A stretch of 27,416 nucleotides of DNA. Source: RSA11 sp965652565. GTDB lineage: Bacteria; Actinomycetota; Thermoleophilia; Solirubrobacterales; 70-9. The notes beneath the pieces were generated by a model, which did not search any database, was not told the origin of the DNA, and saw only the letters and a program-made list of their open reading frames with translations. Each line of letters begins with the position of its first letter. Within the stretch, counting starts at the first letter, position 1. The stretch covers positions 1-27,416 of the forward strand of contig CBFGWL010000035.1 in NCBI GenBank assembly GCA_965652565.1. Reading direction: 5' to 3'. This document shows positions 7,130-16,200 of this stretch, one piece after another. The translations under genes and the position numbers were made by a program.

Positions 7130-8355
7130 GGCACGTCGATTTCCTGCTCATCGGAGGCGGGATGGCCTCCGCGTACTGCGCGGCGGAACTGCGGCGCCGC
7201 GGCGCTGAGGGCTCGATTCTGCTGGTCGGCCGCGAGCAGGACCCGCCGTATGAGCGCCCGCCGCTCTCCAAGGAGTATCTGCGCGGCGAGAGCGAGCGCG
7301 CCGACGCGTATGTGCATCCGCCGGACTGGTACGCGGAGAACGGGATCGAGCTGTTCACCGGCAAGAGCGTGATGGGGCTCGATCCGGATGAGCGCGTGGC
7401 GAAGATCCAGGGCGGGGAGGAGGTGCGCTTCGGCAAGGCGCTGCTTGCCACCGGCGCGATGGTGAACCTGTTGCGGGTGGAGGGCGCGCAGCTGGAGGGC
7501 ATCCACTATCTGCGGGCGTTCGGGAACGCGGATGCGATTCGCGCGGATGTGGCCGACGTGGAGCGCGTGGTGCTCGTCGGCGGGAGCTACATCGGCTGCG
7601 AGGTGGCGGCGTCGTTGACCGCGCAGGGCAAGTCGTGCACGGTGGTGATGCAGGAGCGGGTGGCGCTCGAGCGGGTGCTCGGTGCGCAGGTGGGGCGCTA
7701 CTTCCAGGGCCTGCTCGAGGAGCGCGGGGTGCGCTTCGTGCCCGGCGCCTCGATCGCGGAGTTCCGCGGCGGCGAGCGCGTGTCCGCGGTGCTGACGGAT
7801 GGCGGTGAGGAGGTTGCGGGCGAGGCCGTCGTGATCGGCGCCGGCGTGCGTCCCGACGTGATGCTGGCGCAGCGCGCCGGGCTCGAGGTGGGGGATGGGA
7901 TCGTGTGCGACGAGCGCCTGCAGACGTCGGCGCCCGGGATCTACGCGGCCGGGGATTGCTGCTCGTACGCGAGCGCGCGCCACGGCCGCCTCCGCGTGGA
8001 GCACTGGGACGCGGCGCTGCAGCAGGGTCGCTACGTGGGCCAGGCGATGCTGGGCGAGGCGGATGGGCCGTTCGACGTCGTGCCCTACTTCTTCAGCGAT
8101 TTGGCGGACTGGGCGTCGCTGGAGTTCGTCGGGTACGCGCCCGAGTGCGACGAGGTGCTGGTGCGCGGCTCGCTGGAGGACGGCGCCTTCTCGGCTTGGT
8201 ATCTGCGCGACGGGCGCGTGGCCGGGGCGCTCTCGTGCGGGCGCTCGGAGGACCTCGTTCCGGCTCGCGCGCTGATCGAAAGCCGGGTGGACGTCTCCGC
8301 GAAACGAGACGTTCTGGCCGACCCCGCGGCCGATCTGTTCGAGTTAGTGTCGTAG
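7126..8355 (+). CDS. FAD-dependent NAD(P)H oxidoreductase of the ferredoxin/rubredoxin reductase type
   Basis: A 409-residue flavoprotein, presumably moving electrons between NAD(P)H and a small ferredoxin, rubredoxin or similar acceptor. The FAD dinucleotide loop is LIGGGMASAYCAAEL at residues 6-20; PPYERPPLSKEYLRG is the hallmark of the ferredoxin-reductase/AIF branch. LVGGSYIGCEVAASL near 145-160 binds NAD(P)H, and APGIYAAGDCC near 268-278 contacts the FAD. The C-terminal domain (about 305-400) is the reductase-type domain. There is no redox CxxxxC pair, so it is not a thioredoxin-reductase or lipoamide-dehydrogenase type. The start is TTG 7126 in a TTGA overlap with trkA; no ATG lies upstream of the FAD loop. 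It sits last in the permease/RCK operon; why is unknown. Confidence 0.88.
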   Translation: MRHVDFLLIGGGMASAYCAAELRRRGAEGSILLVGREQDPPYERPPLSKEYLRGESERADAYVHPPDWYAENGIELFTGKSVMGLDPDERVAKIQGGEEVRFGKALLATGAMVNLLRVEGAQLEGIHYLRAFGNADAIRADVADVERVVLVGGSYIGCEVAASLTAQGKSCTVVMQERVALERVLGAQVGRYFQGLLEERGVRFVPGASIAEFRGGERVSAVLTDGGEEVAGEAVVIGAGVRPDVMLAQRAGLEVGDGIVCDERLQTSAPGIYAAGDCCSYASARHGRLRVEHWDAALQQGRYVGQAMLGEADGPFDVVPYFFSDLADWASLEFVGYAPECDEVLVRGSLEDGAFSAWYLRDGRVAGALSCGRSEDLVPARALIESRVDVSAKRDVLADPAADLFELVS

Positions 8356-8417
8356 CGCCCGCCGGTCGAGTATTTTTCAGCTGCGCGTGGTTCGCTCGTC
8401 GGACGCGCGCCAGGTGT

Positions 8418-8488
8418 TGCGCCCTGGTGTAACGGCAGCACGCCTCGCTCTGGACGAGGTAGTCGGGGTTCGAATCCCTGGGGCGCAG
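8418..8488 (+). tRNA. tRNA-Gln (anticodon CUG)
   Basis: All arms fold. The acceptor stem 8418-8424 pairs with 8481-8487 (7 of 7, including U1-A72), the anticodon stem 8443-8447 pairs with 8455-8459, the loop 8448-8454 carries CTG at 8450-8452, and the T stem 8464-8468 pairs with 8476-8480 around TTCGAAT. U1-A72 and discriminator G73 are glutamine identity marks. CCA is not encoded. No promoter is convincing in the 62 bases upstream. Confidence 0.95.
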
Positions 8489-8504
8489 CTTTCGCTTCGC
8501 TTTA

Positions 8505-8521
8505 GGCGCGGTTTGCGCGCC
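8505..8521 (+). terminator. Possible terminator hairpin after tRNA-Gln
   Basis: GGCGCG at 8505-8510 pairs with CGCGCC at 8516-8521 around a 5-base loop, 16 bases after the tRNA end. The stem is short and has no U-tract. Confidence 0.35.
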
Positions 8522-8541
8522 ACCCGCGCGTTCGCCCGTGC

Positions 8542-8553
8542 GAACGTGCGTTC
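8542..8553 (+). promoter_or_regulatory. Perfect LexA-type SOS box GAAC-GTGC-GTTC at the HNH gene start
   Basis: The dodecamer GAACGTGCGTTC fits the Gram-positive/actinobacterial LexA consensus GAAC-N4-GTTC, with flanking C and G extending the palindrome to 14 bases. It ends one base before the GTG at 8554. If the message is leaderless, the box would cover the -10 region, a classic repression geometry. The same bases can form hairpins with CGTTCG at 8529-8534 (stem 8525-8534/8541-8550). Confidence 0.5.
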
Positions 8554-9165
8554 GTGGGTGCCACCCCTGATCCTGGACCTCGCCGACCGCCGGGAGAGAC
8601 GCGTCGTCTCGTCGGCGAGTTGCGTGCCAAAGGGTGGTCCTACAAGCGCATCGCAGCTGCGCTCGGGACGACGAAAAGCGTCGTCGCCTATCACGCGCGT
8701 CGGCTTGGCATGAAACCGGACGATCGCTTCTCCCGGCGATACGACTGGGCGGCGATCCGCGCCGCGTACGAATCGGGGCTGACCGCCGGCGAGTGCATGC
8801 AGCGTTTCGGCTTCTCGGGGGCGGCCTGGAGTCAGGCGATTGCGCGCGGAGACATCAAGCCCCGGCCGCGGCGCATGGATCTTGATGCGCTGCTGGTCGC
8901 AGGCAAGAAGCGCGGTCGCTACTGGCTCAAGCAGCGCCTGATCGAGGCCGGGCTCAAGGAGGATCGCTGCGAGCGCTGTGGGATCACGGAATGGCGCGGC
9001 GAGCCGCTGTCCATGCAGCTGCACCACCGCAACGGCGACGGGCTCGACAACCGCTTGGAGAACCTGGAGCTGCTCTGTCCCAACTGCCACGCCCAGACCG
9101 ACACGTACGGGGGGCGCAACGGACACCGGCGAAAGGCCCGTTTCACCCGCGAAGGGGCGCGCTAG
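8554..9165 (+). CDS. HNH endonuclease with N-terminal helix-turn-helix
   Basis: A 203-residue protein. Residues about 18-50 (LRAKGWSYKRIAAALGTTKS) form a helix-turn-helix. Residues about 62-98 (AAIRAAYESGLTAGECMQRF) look like a second one. Residues about 135-185 are an HNH nuclease: zinc cysteines C139/C142 (CERCG) and C175/C178 (CPNCH), catalytic-site histidines H157-H158 (QLHHRNGDG) and the asparagine in DNRLENLELLC. This is the layout of phage-type and free-standing HNH nucleases that nick or cut DNA. The start is GTG 8554, the only in-frame start before the first HTH. It lies 65 bases downstream of tRNA-Gln without integrase or other phage genes. A LexA-type box abuts the start. Homing, defence or repair are all possible. 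Confidence 0.82.
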   Translation: MGATPDPGPRRPPGETRRLVGELRAKGWSYKRIAAALGTTKSVVAYHARRLGMKPDDRFSRRYDWAAIRAAYESGLTAGECMQRFGFSGAAWSQAIARGDIKPRPRRMDLDALLVAGKKRGRYWLKQRLIEAGLKEDRCERCGITEWRGEPLSMQLHHRNGDGLDNRLENLELLCPNCHAQTDTYGGRNGHRRKARFTREGAR

Positions 9166-9200
9166 CAGGGGAAACGCGCTCTGTTACCGTGGGGCGCCAG

Positions 9201-9908
9201 ATGGAGATGGACATCTACATGCGCCGGCGCCTCGTGGCGCTCGCCATCCTCGTCGGCATCATCATCCTGTTCGTCCTGCTGATCCGCAGCTGCGGAGGCG
9301 ACGACGAAGAGGCGCCGCTCGTCGGCGCAACCGGTGCCGCGGGGACGCAGCCGATCTCCCAGGAGGAGTACATCGACCAGGCTGATGCGGTCTGCGCGGA
9401 GGCCAACAACTCCATCGACCGCATCGACCCGGCTGCCGAGGACGCGATCGAGGAGGAGCTGCAGATCACCGAGCAGGCGCTCGTCCGCCTCCAGTCGCTC
9501 GAGACGCCGCCCGACGCGCCCGGCTCCCTCAACCGCTTCCTGCGGCAGATGAACCGGCTCGTGGACGGGCTCGACACGCTCCAGACCGCGCTCGAGCGCG
9601 GCGACGTGGAGGCGCAGGCCGCCGCGGAGACAGCGATCACCGAGGCGCGCGAGAAGGCGGCGAATGCCGCCGAATCCTTCGGCTTCCGCGAGTGCGGTGA
9701 GTTCGGCGAGCCCGGCACCGACTCGTCGTCCACCGAGGAGGACACCGGCGACACCGGCGCGGTCGCGCCCGAGACGACCACGCCGCCCGCCACGACACCG
9801 GTTGAGCCGGCGCCCACTCCCACGCCCGAGGCGCCCGCCGACGGCGGCACCGGCGACAGCGGCGGCGTGACCCCGCCGTCCGACGACTCCGGCGGCATCA
9901 CGCCCTAG
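9201..9908 (+). CDS. Membrane-anchored extracellular protein of unknown function
   Basis: A 235-residue protein. A short basic N-terminus (RRR) precedes one hydrophobic segment at about residues 10-29 (LVALAILVGIIILFVLLIR), then SCGGDDEE; this reads as a signal anchor with the rest outside. Residues about 45-165 are predicted helical (DQADAVCAEANNSI, QITEQALVRLQSLETPP, RQMNRLVDGLDTLQTAL), with a conserved-looking pair of cysteines (VCAE and RECGE). The last 65 residues are low-complexity Thr/Pro/Glu/Gly, like a wall-spanning linker. The segment pattern resembles small actinobacterial lipoprotein-like helical domains, but I do not recognise a named family. ATG 9201, ATG 9207 and an in-frame GTG at 9189 are alternative starts. 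It stands alone between the HNH gene and the large exported protein. Confidence 0.72.
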   Translation: MEMDIYMRRRLVALAILVGIIILFVLLIRSCGGDDEEAPLVGATGAAGTQPISQEEYIDQADAVCAEANNSIDRIDPAAEDAIEEELQITEQALVRLQSLETPPDAPGSLNRFLRQMNRLVDGLDTLQTALERGDVEAQAAAETAITEAREKAANAAESFGFRECGEFGEPGTDSSSTEEDTGDTGAVAPETTTPPATTPVEPAPTPTPEAPADGGTGDSGGVTPPSDDSGGITP

Positions 9909-10200
9909 ACGCACCGCCGCGGCCGGGGAGGGACCGGGCACCCAGCCGTCGCGATCCCGCCCGCGCGCCGCGCAAGAGCGCCTCGGCGTCCACCCTTCCC
10001 GCACTCGCCCCTAACCCGGACCGGGACCCAATGCAAGGAATTGCAAGGTCTGGGAAGGGGCCGTGAAAGGTGCGAGCCATTTTGCGCGTCCCTTTGCTTG
10101 ATCGCAGCGGAGGGGTCGTGTACGAACGCGAACGGAGAAGGAGAGGTTGACCCGTTCGCACACCGCGGGCGGGGACCCGGTCGCAACGGGAGGAGTAACG
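9909..10200 (+). promoter_or_regulatory. 292-bp leader/promoter region of the large exported protein
   Basis: No gene is visible. A direct-repeat motif ATGCAAGGAATTGCAAGG lies at 10031-10048 and resembles ATGCAGGACTCTGCAGG at 19255-19271 before the DeoR gene. TTGATC (10098-10103) and TACGAA (10121-10126) are 17 bases apart and could be -35/-10. A strong Shine-Dalgarno GGGAGGAG (10188-10195) sits 5 bases before GTG 10201, which decides that start over the longer frame beginning at 10147. Confidence 0.4.
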
Positions 10201-13200
10201 GTGCGTCGGACGTTGGCTGTGGTTGGTGGAACGCTGTTTGCGCTCATCGCGTGCGCACTCGGAGCGAGTACGGCATGGGCGCAGATCTCTGCGGACGATC
10301 TGCAAAAGACGCAGCTCGTCGATACCACGCTCAACCCGATGGAGATCGAGATCGCCCCCGACGGCACCCTGTTCTACATCGAGCGCCGGGGCATCGTCGG
10401 CGTCTGGGACCCCGAGACCGAGACGTCGCGGGAGATCGGCACCGTCCCCGTCACCACGTTCGAGGAGAACGGCCTGCTGGGGATCGCCCTGGACCCCAAC
10501 TACGAGCTCAACGGCTGGATCTACCTCGCCTACTCCGTCCCGCCCGTCAACACCCTGACCCAGCGCGTCTCCCGCTTCCAGCTCGATGAGGACGGCAACC
10601 TCGATCTGGAGTCCGAGATCCCGATCTTCGAGTGGACCCACCTCCGCGAGACCTGCTGCCACTCCGCCGGCGCGCTCGAGTTCGACCCCGACGGCAACCT
10701 GCTGATCTCGACCGGCGACAACACGAACCCGTTCGAGTCGCAGGGCTACGCCCCGATCGACGAGCGTCCCGGCCGCCAGTCGTACGACGCGCAGCGCACC
10801 TCCGCGAACACGAACGACCACAACGGCAAGCTGCTGCGGATCAAGCCGCTTGACGTGATCGTGCCCGGGACCGAGCCGGGGATCGGCGACACCTACGAGA
10901 TCCCCGAGGGCAACATGTTCGGCGAGGACGGCGACCCGCTGACGCTCCCGGAGATCCACTCGATGGGCTTCCGCAACCCGTTCCGCTTCAAGATCGACGA
11001 GCAGACGGGCTGGGCGCTCCTCGCCGACTACGGTCCCGACGCCGGCTCGGCGAACCCCAACCGCGGGCCGGCCGGCACCGTCGAGTTCAACGTCATCACG
11101 GAGCCGATCAACTCCGGCTGGCCGTACTGCGTGCGTGAGGACACGCCCTACATCGACTACGACTTCCAGACGCAGGAGTCCGGGGACCCGTTCGACTGCG
11201 AGAACCCGGTCAACGACTCGCCCAACAACACCGGGCGCACGAACCTGCCGCCGGTCTTCCCGGCGAGCATGTGGCAGAGCTTCGGGGAGACAGACCCGCG
11301 CCATCCGGGGCTGGGCACGGGCGGTGCCCCGATGGCGGGCCCGCGCTACTACTACGACCCCGACAACCCCTCGCCGACCAAGTTCCCCGAGGAGTTCGAC
11401 GGCAAGTGGTTCATCGCCAGCTGGAACAACGACTGGATCAAGACCGTCGACCTCGATGAGGACGGCAATCCCAGCAACGTCCAGGACTTCCCGAACCTCA
11501 ACTACCTGAGCCCGATGGACATGGAGTTCGGGCCCGACGGCGCGCTCTACCTCGCCGAGTGGGGCCAGGGCTTCCAGGCGGACCATCCGGAGTCCGGCAT
11601 CTACCGCATCGACTACGTCCCGCAGACGGCGCCCAAGGTGACCGCGTCCGCCGACCCGGACCGCGGCACGGTGCCGCTCGAGGTCTCCTTCGACGCCGAG
11701 GGGACGAACGCCGACGGCACCCCGAACCCCGATCTCGAGTACGAGTGGGACTTCGGCGACGGCAACACCTCGGACGAGGAGGACCCGGTCCACACCTACA
11801 CGGAGCCGGGCATCTACCAGGCCGAGGTCACGGTCACCGACCCGGATACCTCCGAGCAGGGCACCGACTCGGTGACCATCCGTGTCGATCCCGAGGGCGG
11901 CGAGCCGTGCACCGGGAGCCGCTCGGATGAGTTCGACGGCGATGACCTCGACCGCACCCGCTGGTCGACGATCATCCGCGAGGAGCCGGACCGGATCTCG
12001 GTGAGCGACGGCGCCCTGAACCTGGTCTCGGCGCCCTCGGACATCTACGCCGGCGAGAACGCGCTCCCCAACATCATCCTGCAGCCCCTCCCGGGCGGCG
12101 GCGATGAGCCCTGGAGTATCACGACCGAGATGACATGGAGCCCGACGCAGAACTACCAGAACGCCGGGCTCATGATCTACGGCGACGACGACAACTACAT
12201 CAAGACCGGGCTGGTGTGGAACGGCTCGCGCAACTTCGAGCTGATCAAGGAGCTCGAGCAGAACCCGAACCACATCAACACGACGAGCGCGGCCGGCGTG
12301 CCGGACACGTTCTTCCTGCGGTACGTGTCCGATGACGGCACCTCCGTGGTCTCCCAGTTCTCGGCCGATGGCGAGAGCTGGAGCGACGTCGGGGAGACGG
12401 ACATCACCGGCATCCCGGACCCGAAGATCGGCATCTACGCCATGGCGACCAGCCAGCCCGGCGCGGAGGAGATCACCGCCAACTTCCACTCGGTGACGAT
12501 CGAGCCCGACTGCGAGCCGGCGACGTGCTTCGGCGACGCGTTCGACGACGCCGCCCTCGACACGTCGCGCTGGAACGACATCGTCCGGCCCGACGACAGC
12601 CTGTACCGCCTCGAGGACGGCGTCCTGTGGGTCGAGACCGTCGCCGGCGACATCTACCAGGACGGCGACCCGTCGGAGACCCGCAACTTCATCCTGCAGA
12701 GCGCGGACCACGCGGGTGAGGACTGGACGATCGAGACCAAGGTTCTCGCCGGGGCGCTCAACGGCGGCTACTCGCAGGGTGGCCTGCTCGCGTACGCCGA
12801 CGACGACAACTACGTGAAGCTCGACGTCATCGCCGACCAGGGACAGAGCGCGATCAACCGGATCGAGCTGCGCTCCGAGGTCGACGCCGCGATCGTGAAC
12901 CCGCAGCCGCAGTTCAGCACGCTGCCCGCCGGCACCGAGGACGTCTGGCTGCGCCTGAGCAAGGAGGGCGACACCTACACGGGTGAGTACTCCTTCGACG
13001 GCGAGAGCTGGACTGCGTTCGAGGAGACCGTCGCGAACGAGATGAGCGCGCCGAGCTTCGGGCTCTTCACCCTGGGCGTGCAGTCTCCGGGGCCCGAGGT
13101 GGGCTTCGAGTACTTCGCGCTCGACGGAGAGATCGAATGCGGCGGCGGTGGCGACAACACCCCGCCCGCCATCGACTCCCTCGCGGCCACGCCGACCGCC

Positions 13201-16200
13201 GGCTTCGCCCCGCTTGAGGTGAGCTTCGAGGCCGAGGCCACGGACGCCGACGGCGACGAGCTCAGCTACTCGTGGGACTTCGGCGACGGCAACAGCTCGG
13301 ACGAGCAGAACCCCAGCCACACCTACACGGAGGCCGGGGAGTACGAGGCCGAGGTGACCGTCTCCGACGGCACCGACGAGGTCACCGACTCGGTGACGAT
13401 CACGGTGCTGCCCGCGGACGATCCCGAGGCGCGCTTCCGGGTGCTCGCGTTCTCCAAGACCGCGGCCTTCCGCCACGGTTCGATCCCGGCCGGCCACGCC
13501 GCGCTGGACAACCTCGCGGAGGAGCACGACTTCCAGGTCGACCACACCGAGGACTCGACCCTGTTTACGCCCGAGATCCTCTCGCGCTACGACACGGTCG
13601 TCTTCCTCTCGACCACCGGTGACGTGCTCAACGACGACCAGCAGGCCGCCTTCGAGGAGTACATCCGCAGCGGTGGCGGCTTCACCGGCATCCACGCGGC
13701 CTCCGACACGGAGTACGACTGGAACTGGTACGGGCACCTGGTGGGCGCGTACTTCCGCAACCACCCGCCCGGAACGCCCACGGCGACGGTCAACGTCGAG
13801 GACCACGACCACCCCTCGACCGAGGGTCAGCCCGACTCCTACGAGAAGGTGGACGAGTGGTACAACTTCAAGTCGCCTGACTTCCAGGACGTCGGTGACG
13901 ACGACTACAGCCCGCGCGAGAACGTCCACGTGCTCGCCACGGTCGACGAGTCGACCTACAACGAGCAGGACGGCAACGCCACCGACGATGATCACCCGAT
14001 CATCTGGTGCCAGCGCTACGACGGTGGGCGCTCCTGGTACACGGGCATGGGCCACACGAACGAGTCCTTCTCGGAGCCGGAGTTCCTCCAGCAGCTGCTC
14101 GGCGGCCTGGAGACCACGGCCGGCGTGACCCCGTCGGAGGCCTGCGGGGTCGAGGAGGTCGACACCACGCCACCGGTCACGACGCACGAGCTGGATCCCG
14201 CCGACCCGGGTGAGGGCGGCACCTACGAGCAGCCCGTCGATGTGACGCTCTCCGCGGTTGACCCCGCCGGCGGCGCCGGTGCGGCCGAGACCCACGTGAT
14301 CGAGGCGAGCGGCTTCAACTGGGTGCCCGCCGACATCGAGATCAAGCAGGGCGACACGGTGGAGTGGGACTTCAACAACACGGTCCACGACATCTGCATC
14401 GACACCGCGGCGCCGGTCGGGCCCGTCGGGCCGACCGACTGCGGTGACGACGAGCTCATCGCCGACACCAGCGAGCCCGGCGGCTCGAAGACGTTCACCG
14501 AGCCGGGCACCTACGCGTACTACTGCTCCATCCACTACCCGGGCATGGAGGGCACGATCGAGGTGCTGGCCGGCGAGGGCGACGCATCCGGTGTCGATCG
14601 CACGGAGTACCGCGTGATCACCGACGGCACCCCGGGCGAGTGGACGACCTCGATCAACACGGGGCTCGGCGAGCCGTTCGTGACGGAGTTCACCGTCTCG
14701 GCGCCCGGCGACCACGTGGTCGAGTACCGCTCCTACGACAGGCGCGGCAACGAGGAGGAAGTGAAGTCGGTCGAGTTCTCGATCGCGGCGAACACCCCGC
14801 CCGCCATCGACTCCCTCGCGGCCACGCCGACCGCCGGCTTCGCCCCGCTTGAGGTGAGCTTCGAGGCCGAGGCCACGGACGCCGACGGCGACGAGCTCAG
14901 CTACTCGTGGGACTTCGGCGACGGCAACAGCTCGGACGAGCAGAACCCCAGCCACACCTACACGGAGGCCGGGGAGTACGAGGCCGAGGTGACCGTCTCC
15001 GACGGCACCGACGAGGTCACCGACTCGGTGACGATCACGGTGCTGCCCGCGGACGATCCCGAGGCGCGCTTCCGGGTGCTCGCGTTCTCCAAGACCGCGG
15101 CCTTCCGCCACGGTTCGATCCCGGCCGGCCACGCCGCGCTGGACAACCTCGCGGAGGAGCACGACTTCCAGGTCGACCACACCGAGGACTCGACCCTGTT
15201 TACGCCCGAGATCCTCTCGCGCTACGACACGGTCGTCTTCCTCTCGACCACCGGTGACGTGCTCAACGACGACCAGCAGGCCGCCTTCGAGGAGTACATC
15301 CGCAGCGGTGGCGGCTTCACCGGCATCCACGCGGCCTCCGACACGGAGTACGACTGGAACTGGTACGGGCACCTGGTGGGCGCGTACTTCCGCAACCACC
15401 CGCCCGGAACGCCCACGGCGACGGTCAACGTCGAGGACCACGACCACCCCTCGACCGAGGGTCAGCCCGACTCCTACGAGAAGGTGGACGAGTGGTACAA
15501 CTTCAAGTCGCCTGACTTCCAGGACGTCGGTGACGACGACTACAGCCCGCGCGAGAACGTCCACGTGCTCGCCACGGTCGACGAGTCGACCTACAACGAG
15601 CAGGACGGCAACGCCACCGACGATGATCACCCGATCATCTGGTGCCAGCGCTACGACGGTGGGCGCTCCTGGTACACGGGCATGGGCCACACGAACGAGT
15701 CCTTCTCGGAGCCGGAGTTCCTCCAGCAGCTGCTCGGCGGCCTGGAGACCACGGCCGGCGTGACCCCGTCGGAGGCCTGCGGGGTCTCGGCGGACAACGA
15801 GGCGCCCGTGATCGAGACCATCAGCGCCGATCCGCAGAGCGGGGACGCGCCGCTCGAGGTGACCTTCAACGTTGAGGCGACGGACCCCAACGACGACGAG
15901 CTCACCTACGAGTGGGACTTCGGTGACGGCTCGCCGACGTCCAACGAGCAGTCCCCGACGCACACGTACACGGACGCGGGCACCTACCAGGCCACGGTCA
16001 CGGTCTCCGACGGCGAGCTGGAGGCGACCGACTCCGTGGAGATCGTCGTCGGCGGACCGGCGGGCAAGCCGAGGCTGCAGCTCCGGGTCAACCCCAAGCA
16101 GGTCCGGGTCGGACGGGGGCAGAAGCGCGCTCGCTTCCGCTTCCGTGCGGCGAACGTCGGCGATGCCCCATCCGGCCGGGTGAAGCTCTGCGTGAAGGCG

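Noticed and set aside
8387..8713. Open frame running across tRNA-Gln into the HNH gene
   Set aside because: It overlaps a fully folding tRNA and the HNH reading frame and shows no domain.
8418..9165. tRNA-Gln as an integration site of a mobile element carrying the HNH gene
   Set aside because: No integrase, no second copy of the tRNA 3' end and no phage genes were seen in the window.
10147..10200. Longer start for the giant protein at 10147
   Set aside because: It would put 18 residues before a well-formed signal peptide; GTG 10201 has GGGAGGAG at ideal spacing.
9898..15963. A 2021-codon open frame on the minus strand opposite the giant exported protein
   Set aside because: It is a GC-skewed antisense shadow: Arg/Val/Gly/Asp-rich without any domain, it repeats exactly where the sense gene repeats, and the plus frame has a signal peptide, an SD and recognisable domains.
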